Shown: positions 16,919-26,111, numbered from the stretch's first letter. The stretch is DNA of 64,000 nucleotides from Flavobacteriaceae bacterium (GCA_947448525.1 CANFNV010000002.1:178633-242632), one strand, 5' to 3'. Notes: generated by a model not told the origin, from the sequence alone. Numbers and translations: made by a program.

Positions 16919-17794
16919 ATGTTAACACTCGATCCAAAAGAACTTTCTCCGGCTAAATTACAGGGTTATCTACAAAGCGCCGTTGCACCAAGGCCAATAG
17001 CATTTGCAAGTACAATTGATAAAAACGGAAAGCCCAATTTATCGCCATTTAGTTTTTTTAATATTTTCAGTTCTAACCCACCCATTTTGGTTTTTTCTCC
17101 CGCTCGAAGAGTTCGTGATAATTCTATAAAACACACCTTGATTAATTGTCAAGAAACCAAACAAGTCGTTATTAATGTGGTGAATTATGATATCGTTCAA
17201 CAAATGTCGTTGTCTAGTACTGAATACCCGGACGGTGTAAATGAATTTGCAAAATCCGGTTTGACAGCAATTCCCTCGGATATTGTAAAACCCTATCGTG
17301 TTGCCGAAAGTCCAGTACAATTAGAATGTAAAGTCAACGAAATAATCGCGCTGGGAACCGAAGGTGGTGCTGGAAACATGATTATTTGTGAAGTAGTTAA
17401 AATTCACATTAATGAAGCTATTTTAGATTCCAATGGAATTATAGATCCAATGAAAATTGATTTGGTTTCAAGACTAGGAGGAAATTGGTATTCAAGAGCC
17501 AATCAAGGACTTTTTGAAGTGCAAAAACCTATAGTAACTTTAGGAATTGGTGTTGATGCAATTCCTGATTTTATAAAAAAGAGTAGCATTTTTAATGGGA
17601 ATGATCTTGGTAAATTAGGAAATGTAGAATCTTTGCCAACAAGTGAAGAAATTACTATATTTGTAAAACAAAATTTTGAAGTGAAAGGTGTTTTGAGTGC
17701 TGATGACGAAGTAAAAAAACACCAATTAGCAAAAGAATATTTAGATAAAAATGAAGTGCTAACCGCCTGGAAAGTACTTTTAGCAAATCAATAA
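16919..17794 (+). CDS. Flavin reductase family protein (FMN-binding)
   Basis: This ~291-residue protein begins MLTLDPKELSP and has the split-barrel FMN-binding core of the flavin reductase/DIM6 family: APRPIAFASTID, NLSPFSFFN and VFSPARRVRD. It may reduce flavins or use bound FMN; the substrate is not predictable. The C-terminal ~80 residues go beyond the minimal domain and are typical of longer Bacteroidota members. An upstream in-frame ATG at 16868 overlaps the promoter and was not chosen. A DUF3127 gene follows by 13 bp. Confidence 0.87.
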   Translation: MLTLDPKELSPAKLQGYLQSAVAPRPIAFASTIDKNGKPNLSPFSFFNIFSSNPPILVFSPARRVRDNSIKHTLINCQETKQVVINVVNYDIVQQMSLSSTEYPDGVNEFAKSGLTAIPSDIVKPYRVAESPVQLECKVNEIIALGTEGGAGNMIICEVVKIHINEAILDSNGIIDPMKIDLVSRLGGNWYSRANQGLFEVQKPIVTLGIGVDAIPDFIKKSSIFNGNDLGKLGNVESLPTSEEITIFVKQNFEVKGVLSADDEVKKHQLAKEYLDKNEVLTAWKVLLANQ

Positions 17795-17807
17795 ACGTAG
17801 AATAATT

Positions 17808-18185
17808 ATGGAAGTTTCAGGAAAAGTAAAAGTAGTTGGTGCAGAACAACAAGTTAGCCCAACATTCAAAAAAAGAGAATTAGTGGTGACTACAGATGAA
17901 CAGTATCCACAAAGTATCATGATTGAATTTGTTCAAGATAAAAGTGATTTATTAAACACTATCGCAGTTGGTGAAAACGTAAAAGTTTCTATCAATTTGG
18001 GAGGAAGAGAATGGATTAATCCGCAAGGAGAAACCAAATATTTCAATTCTATAAAAGGATGGAGAATTGAAAAATTACAATCAGAGGCTCCAGCGACGAC
18101 TCAAATGCCTCCAATGCCAGCCGCAGAAGCATTTGCTCCAGCAACCGACTTTAAAGAAGAAGAACACGACGATTTACCTTTCTAA
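17808..18185 (+). CDS. DUF3127 domain protein
   Basis: The 125-residue acidic-tailed protein starts MEVSGKVKVVG and matches DUF3127, a small OB-fold-like family widespread in Bacteroidota. The C-terminal tail is Ala/Pro-rich and ends EEEHDDLPF. This acidic, Phe-terminated tail resembles the protein-interaction tail of single-stranded DNA-binding proteins (DDDIPF), so a nucleic-acid role is plausible but unproven. It likely shares a transcript with the flavin reductase and ends at a clear hairpin. Confidence 0.87.
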   Translation: MEVSGKVKVVGAEQQVSPTFKKRELVVTTDEQYPQSIMIEFVQDKSDLLNTIAVGENVKVSINLGGREWINPQGETKYFNSIKGWRIEKLQSEAPATTQMPPMPAAEAFAPATDFKEEEHDDLPF

Positions 18186-18222
18186 AAAAGAGAATAGAGT
18201 AAATAAGAAATGAATAAAGACT

Positions 18223-18256
18223 GCCATTCTAATTTTTATGTAATTTTTAGAATGGC
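18223..18256 (+). terminator. Terminator after the DUF3127 gene
   Basis: Perfect 10 bp arms GCCATTCTAA (18223-18232) and TTAGAATGGC (18247-18256), followed by TTTT. Confidence 0.75.
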
Positions 18257-18303
18257 TTTTGCTTATTTTATTTCTTCTCTTTCTATATTCTATTCTAGCA
18301 AAA

Positions 18304-18939
18304 ATGCATTTCCTAACCAAAGAGCTCTATTTTCCGCCAGTTGAAGATGCTTCTCATGAAGGTATTTTAGCTATAGGTGGAGATTTGTCTGTAGAACGAC
18401 TGATGTTGGCCTATAGCAACGGTATTTTTCCATGGTTTAACGATGAAGAACCTATTCTTTGGTGGTCTCCTCCAGAGCGAATGGTGGTCAATCCGCTGGA
18501 TTATAAGATTTCTAAAAGTCTCCGAAATATCATCAACAGAAATATTTTTGATGTTACCTTAAATAAAAATTTTGAAGGAGTAATTTCTAATTGTCAATCG
18601 ATAACTCGAAAAGGTCAAAACGGAACTTGGATTACAGATGATATTATTAAATCTTATACCCAATTACATAAAATTGGAAAAGTAATGTCCTTTGAAGTTT
18701 GGCTAAATAACGAATTGGTTGGAGGATTATATGGAGTAGATTTAGGACATGTTTTTTGTGGTGAAAGTATGTTTTCTAAAGTTCCAAATGCAAGTAAAGT
18801 AGCTTTTGTGAAATTGATAGAATATTTAAAACAAAACAATTATAAGCTACTAGATTGTCAAGTTCATAACGACCATTTGGAGAAATTAGGTGCTTTTGAA
18901 ATCTCAAGAGCGTCTTTTATGATGATTTTGAAAAGTTAG
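18304..18939 (+). CDS. aat: Leucyl/phenylalanyl-tRNA-protein transferase
   Basis: The 211-residue enzyme adds Leu or Phe to the N-terminus of proteins with basic N-terminal residues, marking them for ClpAP in the N-end rule pathway. Signatures are YFPPVEDASHEGILAIGGDL, YSNGIFPWF, ILWWSPPERMV and GGLYGVDLGHVFCGESMFS. I chose ATG 18304; a frame-compatible start at 18259 would overlap the preceding terminator. It stands alone. Length is typical of the family. Confidence 0.95.
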   Translation: MHFLTKELYFPPVEDASHEGILAIGGDLSVERLMLAYSNGIFPWFNDEEPILWWSPPERMVVNPLDYKISKSLRNIINRNIFDVTLNKNFEGVISNCQSITRKGQNGTWITDDIIKSYTQLHKIGKVMSFEVWLNNELVGGLYGVDLGHVFCGESMFSKVPNASKVAFVKLIEYLKQNNYKLLDCQVHNDHLEKLGAFEISRASFMMILKS

Positions 18940-19078
18940 GTTTCATTGTTCCAGTCCAATTGGCACAAACCCATGTAGAATTTTATACCAAAATTACCTC
19001 AGTTAGCTTAAATATTTCTGCAATTAAGCAGAAGTTTAAGTTCTTTGTTATTATTTACACGATCATTTTCAAACATAA

Positions 19079-19489
19079 TTAGTGATTAACTACGGCATCA
19101 TATTCACTATATTGATCAACACCTTGCGAATTTGCACCAGTCCAAAATTTAAAATGATATGTACCTAAAGCAATGGGTTTAAATTTTAATGGTATAGTAT
19201 AGGTAGTTTGGCTTACAGGGCAACTAGACCCTCTATTTTCTTTTAACAATATCACAGCGACTGTTCTTGTAGAACCCTCTCTTAAATAATAGAAATCATA
19301 AAAGCTATGACAAACCGTTGGGCGAATGTAGCTTAGAGGAATTTCTGTAATACTGTCTTTAGCAAATTGCGTAGGCATTTCCACTTGGCTTACAGGCAAT
19401 GTTTCTAATGTTGCAGAAGGACCATCATTTTCTTTACTACAAGAAGTGATTAAAAAACCAGCAGTTAATATTAAATAAATAGTTTTCAT
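19079..19489 (-). CDS. Small lipoprotein of unknown function
   Basis: The 136-residue protein has a lipoprotein signal peptide with lipobox LITSC (Cys 17) and a Ser/Lys/Glu/Asn-rich linker after it. The mature part is predicted to be mostly beta strand (repeated short alternating hydrophobic segments such as TTYTIPLKFKPIALGTYHF) and holds two more cysteines. I do not recognise the family. It lies between aat, which is convergent, and recA, which is upstream on the same strand but is separated by a recA terminator. Confidence 0.75.
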   Translation of the reverse strand: MKTIYLILTAGFLITSCSKENDGPSATLETLPVSQVEMPTQFAKDSITEIPLSYIRPTVCHSFYDFYYLREGSTRTVAVILLKENRGSSCPVSQTTYTIPLKFKPIALGTYHFKFWTGANSQGVDQYSEYDAVVNH

Positions 19490-19550
19490 TGTAATTTGTT
19501 TTTATTATTTATTCCAAAAAAATTAAATAGGTTGCGTAAAATTATAAAAA

Positions 19551-19571
19551 AATCACGCATGTAGCGTGATT
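19551..19571 (-). terminator. Terminator of recA
   Basis: AATCACGC (19551-19558) and GCGTGATT (19564-19571) form an 8 bp stem with a 5-nt loop. On the minus strand a T-run follows. It lies 7 bp past the recA stop. Confidence 0.85.
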
Positions 19572-19577
19572 TAATTT

Positions 19578-20582
19578 CTATGCGTTATTTTCTTTAATTA
19601 AAGCTTTAATTTTAAGTTCTAATTCGTCGGCTAATTCTGGATTGTCTTTTATTAAAGCTTTAACGGCATCTCGACCTTGTCCTAATTTGGTTTCACCATA
19701 ACTGAACCAGGACCCCGCTTTTTTAATTACTTCAAATTCTACAGCCAAGTCTAAAATCTCTCCTGTTTTTGAAATTCCTTCACCATACATAATATCGAAT
19801 TCAGCAACTTTAAAGGGCGGTGCTACTTTGTTTTTTACCACTTTTACTTTTGTTCTATTTCCAATAACGTTCTCACCATCTTTAATTTGTGATGAACGCC
19901 GAATGTCTAAACGAATTGAAGCATAAAACTTTAAAGCATTTCCTCCTGTTGTAGTTTCTGGATTTCCAAACATCACGCCAATTTTTTCTCTCAATTGATT
20001 GATGAAGAAAACCGTACAATGCGTTTTGCTAATCGTTCCAGTTAATTTTCTTAAGGCTTGCGACATTAAACGAGCGTGTAATCCCATTTTAGAATCACCC
20101 ATTTCTCCTTCAATTTCACTTTTTGGAGTTAAAGCTGCAACAGAGTCAATTACTACAATATCAATGGCTCCAGAACGAATTAAATTCTCGGCAATTTCCA
20201 ATGCTTGTTCTCCGTTATCGGGTTGTGAAATGATTAAATTTTCAATATCAACGCCTAATTTTTCAGCATAATTTCTATCGAATGCGTGTTCGGCATCAAT
20301 AAAAGCAGCTATTCCACCAGCTTTTTGTGCTTCTGAAATAGCATGAAGTGTTAGGGTTGTTTTTCCAGAAGATTCTGGCCCATATATTTCTATAATTCTT
20401 CCTTTAGGATATCCATTAACTCCTAGAGCTAAATCTATCCCCAACGAACCTGAAGAAATAGTTTCTACTTCCTCAATGGCTTTATCGCCCATCTTCATTA
20501 CGGTTCCTTTTCCGTAGGTTTTGTCTAGTTTGTCAAGCGTCAGTTGTAACGCCTTTAATTTTGCATCTTTTTCTGTACTCAT
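19578..20582 (-). CDS. recA: Recombinase RecA
   Basis: The 334-residue protein has Walker [11 protein letters not shown] (~69-78), the MAW-like and core strand segments [20 protein letters not shown] and [20 protein letters not shown], and the L2-loop neighbourhood [27 protein letters not shown]. RecA coats single-stranded DNA, drives strand exchange and co-activates LexA cleavage where LexA exists. Length is slightly shorter than E. coli RecA because the acidic C-terminal tail is short. It is transcribed alone with its own terminator. Confidence 0.98.
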   Translation of the reverse strand: MSTEKDAKLKALQLTLDKLDKTYGKGTVMKMGDKAIEEVETISSGSLGIDLALGVNGYPKGRIIEIYGPESSGKTTLTLHAISEAQKAGGIAAFIDAEHAFDRNYAEKLGVDIENLIISQPDNGEQALEIAENLIRSGAIDIVVIDSVAALTPKSEIEGEMGDSKMGLHARLMSQALRKLTGTISKTHCTVFFINQLREKIGVMFGNPETTTGGNALKFYASIRLDIRRSSQIKDGENVIGNRTKVKVVKNKVAPPFKVAEFDIMYGEGISKTGEILDLAVEFEVIKKAGSWFSYGETKLGQGRDAVKALIKDNPELADELELKIKALIKENNA

Positions 20583-20715
20583 TTTTTCTAATTTTTTGGC
20601 TTTTAAGTTGTAAAAATAAATAAAATTTTAATGTAAATGCAGTTTATCAAAATGATTTTTAAACAATTGTAACCAAAAAATATTTCTTACTTTAGCCAAC
20701 AATTTTTTAACAATT

Positions 20716-21450
20716 ATGGAAAAGCTAATATCCTTTCCAATTTCAATCGTTTATTACCTTTGTTTCGGGTTGTGTTTGGTTATTTTTCATCCAATTCAGT
20801 GGGTTTGTTTTAATTTATTTGGTTACGAGGCACACAAAAAAAGCGTTGATTATTTGAATTTCTTTTTGGTAAAATGTTCTAATCTACTTGGGACTACTTA
20901 CACTTTTAAAAACACAGAACTAATTCCCAAAAATGTACCCCTTATTTTTGTAGCAAATCACCAAAGTTTATATGATATTGTTGGTATTATATGGTATTTA
21001 AGAAAACACCACGCCAAGTTTGTCAGCAAAAAAGAACTTGGAAAAGGAATTCCAAGTGTTTCTTATAATTTGCGTCACGGAGGGTCCATTTTGATAGATA
21101 GAAAAGACCCAAAACAAGCAATTCCATTAATTAAACAATTGTCAGAATATATCGAAAAGTTTAATCGTTCTGCTGTAATTTTTCCTGAAGGGACAAGAAG
21201 CAAAGACGGAAAACCAAATGAATTTGCACAAAATGGATTGAAAATGCTCTGTAAATATGCGCCTTCTTCTTATGTTGTGCCCATTTCAATAAATAATTCA
21301 TGGAAAATAGTTAAATTTGGAGCTTTTCCGATGGGTCTTGGAAATAAATTGGAATTTAAAATACACGAACCAATGGCTGTAAAAGATTTTTCGTTTAATG
21401 AATTAATGGAAAAAATAGAAAAAGCTATTGTACAATCAATAAAATATTAA
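20716..21450 (+). CDS. 1-acyl-sn-glycerol-3-phosphate acyltransferase (PlsC family)
   Basis: The 244-residue membrane-associated enzyme has one or two N-terminal hydrophobic segments and the four acyltransferase blocks, including NHQSLYD (HX4D catalytic motif, ~77-83), and FPEGTRSKDG (~157-166) for glycerol-phosphate binding. It should convert lysophosphatidate to phosphatidate in phospholipid synthesis. The acyl-ACP desaturase starts 2 bp after its stop, so the two probably share a transcript in membrane-lipid metabolism. Confidence 0.92.
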   Translation: MEKLISFPISIVYYLCFGLCLVIFHPIQWVCFNLFGYEAHKKSVDYLNFFLVKCSNLLGTTYTFKNTELIPKNVPLIFVANHQSLYDIVGIIWYLRKHHAKFVSKKELGKGIPSVSYNLRHGGSILIDRKDPKQAIPLIKQLSEYIEKFNRSAVIFPEGTRSKDGKPNEFAQNGLKMLCKYAPSSYVVPISINNSWKIVKFGAFPMGLGNKLEFKIHEPMAVKDFSFNELMEKIEKAIVQSIKY

Positions 21451-21452
21451 AC

Positions 21453-22442
21453 ATGTCTATAAAAAATGTACGTCTAGAAGTAATGCAATTTCTAGATTCT
21501 AAAGTCGATGAATTTGTCGATAAATTTTTAATTCCAATTGAAACAATTTGGCAACCTTCTGATTTTTTGCCAGACGCACAAAGTGATACATTCTTTGAAG
21601 AAGTTAAAGAACTTCAAGAAATAGCCAAGGATTTACCTTATGATTTCTGGGTAGCAATGGTTGGCGATACCATTACAGAAGAAGCACTTCCTACTTATGA
21701 ATCGTGGTTAATGGATGTAGAAGGAATTGATAATGTTGAACGCAACGGTTGGTCGAGATGGATTCGTCAGTGGACAAGTGAAGAAAACCGACATGGTGAT
21801 TTATTGAATAAATATTTATACCTATCGGGAAGAATAAATATGCGCGAAGTTGAAATTACTACGCAGCATTTAATTGCCGATGGATTTGATATTGGTACTG
21901 GTCGTGATCCATATAAAAACTTTGTTTATACTAGTTTTCAAGAATTAGCAACCTATGTTTCCCATAATAGAGTTTCCCAAATTGCCAAAGATTATGGGGA
22001 TAAAAAATTGTCTAAAGTTTGTAAATTAATTGCAGGTGACGAAATGCGCCATCATCATGCTTATTGCGAATTTGTAGATCAAATTTTTAAAGTAGATCCA
22101 TCCGAAATGATGTTGGCCTTTCAATACATGATGAAACAAAAAATTACAATGCCAGCTCTTTTTTTGAGAGAATCTGGTGAGAAAATTGGAGTAGCTTTTG
22201 AACAATTTTCTAATTCTGCACAAAAATTAGGAGTTTATACTGCTAATGATTATGTAGAAATCATGCAAAAACTAATTGAAAGATGGCAAATTGATAAAAT
22301 AGGGAATCTAAGCGATGAGGCTGAAAAAGCAAGAGATTATCTAATGAAATTACCCGCAAGAATGGCAAAAGTTTCTGAAAGATTGGTTTTGCCTGATGAA
22401 AATTATATTTTTAAATGGGTACAACCCGCTCTAGTTAGATAA
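21453..22442 (+). CDS. Acyl-ACP desaturase (stearoyl-ACP delta-9 type)
   Basis: The 329-residue soluble di-iron desaturase shows the ligand motifs EENRHGD (~110-116) and DEMRHHHAYCEF (~197-208), each an E/D-xx-RH type, together with WTSEENRHG, the usual signature. It introduces a double bond into acyl-ACP using oxygen and reduced ferredoxin. Plant-type soluble desaturases occur in several Bacteroidota and actinobacteria. It follows the acyltransferase by 2 bp and ends at a strong terminator. Confidence 0.92.
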   Translation: MSIKNVRLEVMQFLDSKVDEFVDKFLIPIETIWQPSDFLPDAQSDTFFEEVKELQEIAKDLPYDFWVAMVGDTITEEALPTYESWLMDVEGIDNVERNGWSRWIRQWTSEENRHGDLLNKYLYLSGRINMREVEITTQHLIADGFDIGTGRDPYKNFVYTSFQELATYVSHNRVSQIAKDYGDKKLSKVCKLIAGDEMRHHHAYCEFVDQIFKVDPSEMMLAFQYMMKQKITMPALFLRESGEKIGVAFEQFSNSAQKLGVYTANDYVEIMQKLIERWQIDKIGNLSDEAEKARDYLMKLPARMAKVSERLVLPDENYIFKWVQPALVR

Positions 22443-22469
22443 TAGAAAAAAGACAATAGAATATAGATT

Positions 22470-22500
22470 AAATCCTTTCCTAAAAAAGAAAGGATTTTTT
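22470..22500 (+). terminator. Terminator after the desaturase gene
   Basis: AAATCCTTTC (22470-22479) and GAAAGGATTT (22488-22497) pair around an A-rich loop and are followed by a T-run. Confidence 0.87.
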
Positions 22501-22514
22501 TAACTTAAATACTT

Positions 22515-23159
22515 ATGCTATTAATTGATAATACAATTCTTTTTGTAAAACAAAAACTTAAAAATGCTGAATCTGGTCATGATTGGTTTCATATGGAAAG
22601 GGTGTATAAAAATGCTTTGTTAATTGCTCAAAATGAAATTTGTAATCTGAAAATTGTTCAACTTGGGGCATTACTTCATGATATCGCTGACAGTAAATTT
22701 AATAATGGTGACGAAACCGTCGGACCAAAAGTAGCAAGAGAATTTTTAGAATCCCAAAACACCCCCGAAGAAATAATAACTCATGTTATAAATATCATAG
22801 AAAACATTTCGTTCAAAGGGGGAAATTTCGAAAATAAATTTACCTCCAAAGAATTGCAGATCGTTCAAGACGCCGATAGATTAGATGCCATTGGAGCTAT
22901 TGGAATTGCAAGAACATTTAATTATGGGGGATTTAAAAACAGACCACTTTATAATCCAGATATTAAGCCACAAACCAATATGAGTAAAGAAGAATATAAA
23001 AACAGTATGGCACCAACGCTGAATCATTTCTACGAAAAACTCTTATTGTTAAAAGATAAAATGAATACAGAAATTGGAAAAAAAATAGCTCTTGAAAGAC
23101 ATCAATTTATGGAACTTTTTCTTTCGCAATTTTATGCCGAATGGGAAGGTGAAAAATAA
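22515..23159 (+). CDS. HD-domain phosphohydrolase
   Basis: The 214-residue protein has the HD metal-binding pattern: an early H in SGHDWFHMERVY (~20-31), HDIAD (~54-58) and QDADRLDAIG (~118-127). These fit the YedJ/PPase-like HD subgroup that cleaves phosphoesters, possibly nucleotides. The substrate cannot be assigned. The gene sits alone after a terminator and is convergent with the enoyl-CoA hydratase, sharing a bidirectional terminator palindrome. Confidence 0.88.
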   Translation: MLLIDNTILFVKQKLKNAESGHDWFHMERVYKNALLIAQNEICNLKIVQLGALLHDIADSKFNNGDETVGPKVAREFLESQNTPEEIITHVINIIENISFKGGNFENKFTSKELQIVQDADRLDAIGAIGIARTFNYGGFKNRPLYNPDIKPQTNMSKEEYKNSMAPTLNHFYEKLLLLKDKMNTEIGKKIALERHQFMELFLSQFYAEWEGEK

Positions 23160-23163
23160 AAAA

Positions 23164-23183
23164 GAGAATCAAATTTGATTCTC
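23164..23183. terminator. Bidirectional terminator palindrome
   Basis: GAGAATCAAATTTGATTCTC is a perfect 20 bp palindrome between two convergent genes. It has an A-run on the left and a T-rich stretch on the right. Confidence 0.75.
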
Positions 23184-23190
23184 CATTTTA

Positions 23191-23973
23191 TTAATTTCCT
23201 TTGAAATTGGGCTTTCTTTTTTCTAAAAATGCGGTTGTCCCCTCTTTAAAATCTTCTGTCCCAAAACATTTTCCGAAGTTTCTAATCTCTGTTTGATAAC
23301 CATCAACTCCCTCTTTGAAGTTGGCATTAATTGCGTTAATTGCGTTACCAATCGCAACAGGAGAGTTTCTCATAATGCGTTGCGCCAATGATTTTGTATA
23401 ATCTAAAAGTTCAGCTTGTGGCACCACATGATTAATTAATCCATTTCTGTGTGCTTCCTCGGCAGTAATCATCCCGGCAGTCATTACCATTTCCATAGCA
23501 CGTCCTTTTCCTATAAGTTGAGGTAATCGTTGCGTTCCACCATAACCTGGAATTACCCCAAGAGAAACTTCAGGCAAACCCATTTTAGCATTATCTGAGG
23601 CAATCCTGAAATGACATGCCATCGCTAATTCTAATCCTCCGCCAAGTGCAAATCCGTTTACAGCTGCAATCACGGGAGTTTTTAAGTTTTCAACGAAATT
23701 AAATAGCAATTCTTGTCCTTGTTGTGCCAATTGAGCACCTTCTTCTTCCGAAAAATTAGCAAATTCAGAAATATCAGCCCCCGCTACAAATGCTTTTTCT
23801 CCTTCTCCGGTAATTATAATTACTCGAATTTCAGGAATTTCATCTAATTTTTCTATCCCGTCATGAAGTTCTTTTATGGTAGCTGCATTTAAAGCATTTA
23901 ATTTTGAAGGTCTATTGATTGTAATTTGCCCAATTCCGTTCTCGGAAGTAATAATTATGTTTTCGAAGTTCAT
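23191..23973 (-). CDS. Enoyl-CoA hydratase/isomerase family protein
   Basis: The 260-residue crotonase-fold enzyme has the oxyanion-hole segment AFVAGADISEF (~62-72) and GFALGGGLELAMACH (~107-121), plus both catalytic glutamates, one in GLELAM and one in GLPEVSLGVIPG. It should hydrate trans-2-enoyl-CoA in fatty acid or amino acid degradation. Two active-site Glu residues favour hydratase over isomerase. The upstream sensor kinase ends 10 bp before it on the same strand, so the two may share a transcript, although the functional link is unclear. Confidence 0.93.
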   Translation of the reverse strand: MNFENIIITSENGIGQITINRPSKLNALNAATIKELHDGIEKLDEIPEIRVIIITGEGEKAFVAGADISEFANFSEEEGAQLAQQGQELLFNFVENLKTPVIAAVNGFALGGGLELAMACHFRIASDNAKMGLPEVSLGVIPGYGGTQRLPQLIGKGRAMEMVMTAGMITAEEAHRNGLINHVVPQAELLDYTKSLAQRIMRNSPVAIGNAINAINANFKEGVDGYQTEIRNFGKCFGTEDFKEGTTAFLEKRKPNFKGN

Positions 23974-23983
23974 TTTAGTTATT

Positions 23984-25447
23984 TTAAATTATTGGAAGCG
24001 AAACGATAAATATAGTTGCCTTTCTATATTCTGTTTCAAATGTAATAGTTCCTTTGTAATTTTCGATGATGTTTTTTATTATTCCTAAACCAAGACCCAT
24101 TCCGCTTGTTTTTGTAGTAAATTTTGGTTCAAAAATATGTTCTATGTTTTCTAATTCAATACCAATTCCGTTGTCTTTTACTGTAATATTTACAGAATTA
24201 TTTACTCGTTTTACGGCCACAATAATTGATTTTTCTTCTTGTTCTTCAGGAATTGCTTGAATGGCATTTTTTACTAAATTGGTAATGATTCTAATCAATT
24301 GCGTTCTATCCATAATGGTAATGATCTCCTCTTCATCACTTTCAAACCGGATGTATTCTTCATTGAAAATATCCAATGAAAACTCTACTACTTCCACCAC
24401 ATTTAAAGTCTCATTTTGTTGAGCGGGCATGGAAGCAAAGTTTGAAAATGCAGATGCAACCGAACTCATAGTGTCAATTTGTTGAATCATTGTTTTGGTA
24501 TAATCATTCAATTTTTGTTTCAAATTTGGGTCATCAGATTCAAATTTTCGTTGAAAACTTTGTACCGTCAATCGCATAGGTGTAAGCGGATTTTTAATTT
24601 CATGTGCGACTTGTTTTGCCATTTCACGCCATGCTTGTTCTCGTTCCGATTGCGCTAACATGGTGGCACTTTCTTCCAATTTATCAACCATGCCATTATA
24701 AGCTTTTATTAGTGAATTTATTTCTCTGCTGTTGGCTTCTATAACGATTTTTTCATTTTTCTGATTCAAGCTGGTTTCGTTAATCTTATCGGAAATGGTT
24801 TTCAACGATTTTGTAATGTAACTGGATAAAAAATAAGCAATTGCAAAGGCAATAATTAACATAAAAAAGTAAACTTGACTCAAGCGAACCAAGAAATCTT
24901 GAATTTCATTTTGATAAAAACTATCATCTTCCACATAAGGTAAATTTAAAATTCCAAGGGGTTTAAACTTATCGTCTTTAATTTGTGTGTAAGAGGAACG
25001 TATTTTTATACCGTCAATATTTTTAATATCCACATATCTTTTTTCGATGGATGATTCAACCAATTTGACTATATATTTTGGTATTGGAGGCGATACATTA
25101 TCTACTGAAAAAGAGGCCTTCGATGATTTCAATAGTTTTCCACTTAAACTATAGATGTTAATTTCTACATTGTGAATATCGGAAAGTTCGTGAATTTTAT
25201 CCTTAAAAATATAGGGTAAATTATTTCGAGTTAACGGATATGTTGAGTTGGAAAGTATGTAATTGATGTTTTCTCTTACGGCATTTTCTTTACGATCTAG
25301 AAGCTCTTGATGGTATTTTTTGGCTTCATTTTCAAACTGAATAACCGTTATATAGGCAATTAAAATTGAGGCAATTAATATCAATACAATCATCGATAGG
25401 AAAATCCTAATTCGAAGGGAAAGCATTGACATTTTGAAGTTTTTCAT
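23984..25447 (-). CDS. NtrY-like sensor histidine kinase with HAMP-like region
   Basis: The 487-residue kinase has transmembrane segments at ~13-35 and ~191-212 around a ~155-residue extracytoplasmic sensor, a HAMP-like linker (~213-265), the phosphoacceptor motif VAHEIKNPLTPMRL (His 282), NLVKNAIQAI (N394), DNGIGI (425-430), FEPKFTTK and GMGLGLGI. HEIKNPLTP is typical of the NtrY/NtrB group. No response regulator is adjacent. The enoyl-CoA hydratase follows by 10 bp. An AT-rich inverted repeat lies in front of it. Confidence 0.94.
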   Translation of the reverse strand: MKNFKMSMLSLRIRIFLSMIVLILIASILIAYITVIQFENEAKKYHQELLDRKENAVRENINYILSNSTYPLTRNNLPYIFKDKIHELSDIHNVEINIYSLSGKLLKSSKASFSVDNVSPPIPKYIVKLVESSIEKRYVDIKNIDGIKIRSSYTQIKDDKFKPLGILNLPYVEDDSFYQNEIQDFLVRLSQVYFFMLIIAFAIAYFLSSYITKSLKTISDKINETSLNQKNEKIVIEANSREINSLIKAYNGMVDKLEESATMLAQSEREQAWREMAKQVAHEIKNPLTPMRLTVQSFQRKFESDDPNLKQKLNDYTKTMIQQIDTMSSVASAFSNFASMPAQQNETLNVVEVVEFSLDIFNEEYIRFESDEEEIITIMDRTQLIRIITNLVKNAIQAIPEEQEEKSIIVAVKRVNNSVNITVKDNGIGIELENIEHIFEPKFTTKTSGMGLGLGIIKNIIENYKGTITFETEYRKATIFIVSLPII

Positions 25448-25458
25448 TTTACAGTGTT

Positions 25459-25505
25459 TAGTGATTAGTAAATAGTGAATAGCTAATTACTAATCACTAT
25501 TTACT
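25459..25505. repeat. AT-rich interleaved inverted/direct repeat
   Basis: TAGTGATTAGTAA (25459-25471) is complementary to 25487-25499, and AGTAAATAGTGA (25467-25478) to 25494-25505. The arms are shifted copies of one ~14 bp unit. It lies in the 60 bp gap between hemJ and the sensor kinase gene and could form a hairpin on either strand. Confidence 0.8.
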
Positions 25506-25507
25506 AA

Positions 25508-26047
25508 TTACTTCTTTTCTCTTATCCTTTTATAAAATTTGAATCCCAACATTATCAGAATTGAAAACAAAAAGATTCCGACAACTCCGTAAATCCAATT
25601 TAAAGCATTTTTTAAAACTGCTAAAAAAACTACTGCAAAAAGGATTATCGTCGCTCCTTCATTCCACAATCGCATAAAGTTAGACGAATACTTGAAGTTA
25701 TCATTTTGCAATTGCTTATACATTTGTTGGCATTTAAATTGATAAGCAAATAATAAAGACACAAATCCTAATTTGACTTGCATCCACGGCATTTGCAACC
25801 AAGAAGGCATTAAATGCAACAACCAAAACGCAAAAAAAGTAGCCAAAATTGCACTCGGCCATGTGATAATATACCACAAACGATAAGTCATTATTTTGTA
25901 TTGCTTTAGTAAAATTTCTCGTTCAGGTGAAGGTTTCTCCTTCGCTTCAATTTGATATACAAACAAACGAACAATGTAAAACAAACCTGCAAACCAAGTG
26001 ATGACAAAGATTAAGTGAAGCGATTTTATGTAGTTGTAGAGTTCCAT
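25508..26047 (-). CDS. hemJ: HemJ-type protoporphyrinogen IX oxidase (CopD-like membrane protein)
   Basis: The 179-residue membrane protein has four to five hydrophobic helices. The family marks are an N-terminal His in IKSLHLIFVITWFAGLFYIVRLFVY and a conserved C-terminal helix start NFMRLWNEGATIILFAVVFLAVLK, where HemJ has FLR-x-x-NE. HemJ oxidises protoporphyrinogen IX to protoporphyrin IX, the step before ferrochelatase. The adjacent hemH and the heme operon nearby support this over a copper-resistance role. No hemG or hemY is visible in the window. Confidence 0.85.
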   Translation of the reverse strand: MELYNYIKSLHLIFVITWFAGLFYIVRLFVYQIEAKEKPSPEREILLKQYKIMTYRLWYIITWPSAILATFFAFWLLHLMPSWLQMPWMQVKLGFVSLLFAYQFKCQQMYKQLQNDNFKYSSNFMRLWNEGATIILFAVVFLAVLKNALNWIYGVVGIFLFSILIMLGFKFYKRIREKK

Positions 26048-26053
26048 TTTTAT

Positions 26054-26077
26054 CAGTTTTCAGTTTTCAGTTTTCAG
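26054..26077. repeat. 7 bp tandem repeat upstream of hemJ
   Basis: CAGTTTT is repeated three times with a final CAG, a few bases upstream of the hemJ start on the minus strand. It could be a slippage-prone tract in the leader. Confidence 0.8.
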
Positions 26078-26111
26078 TCGAATTATAACAACTTGAAATC
26101 TTTAACCAATA

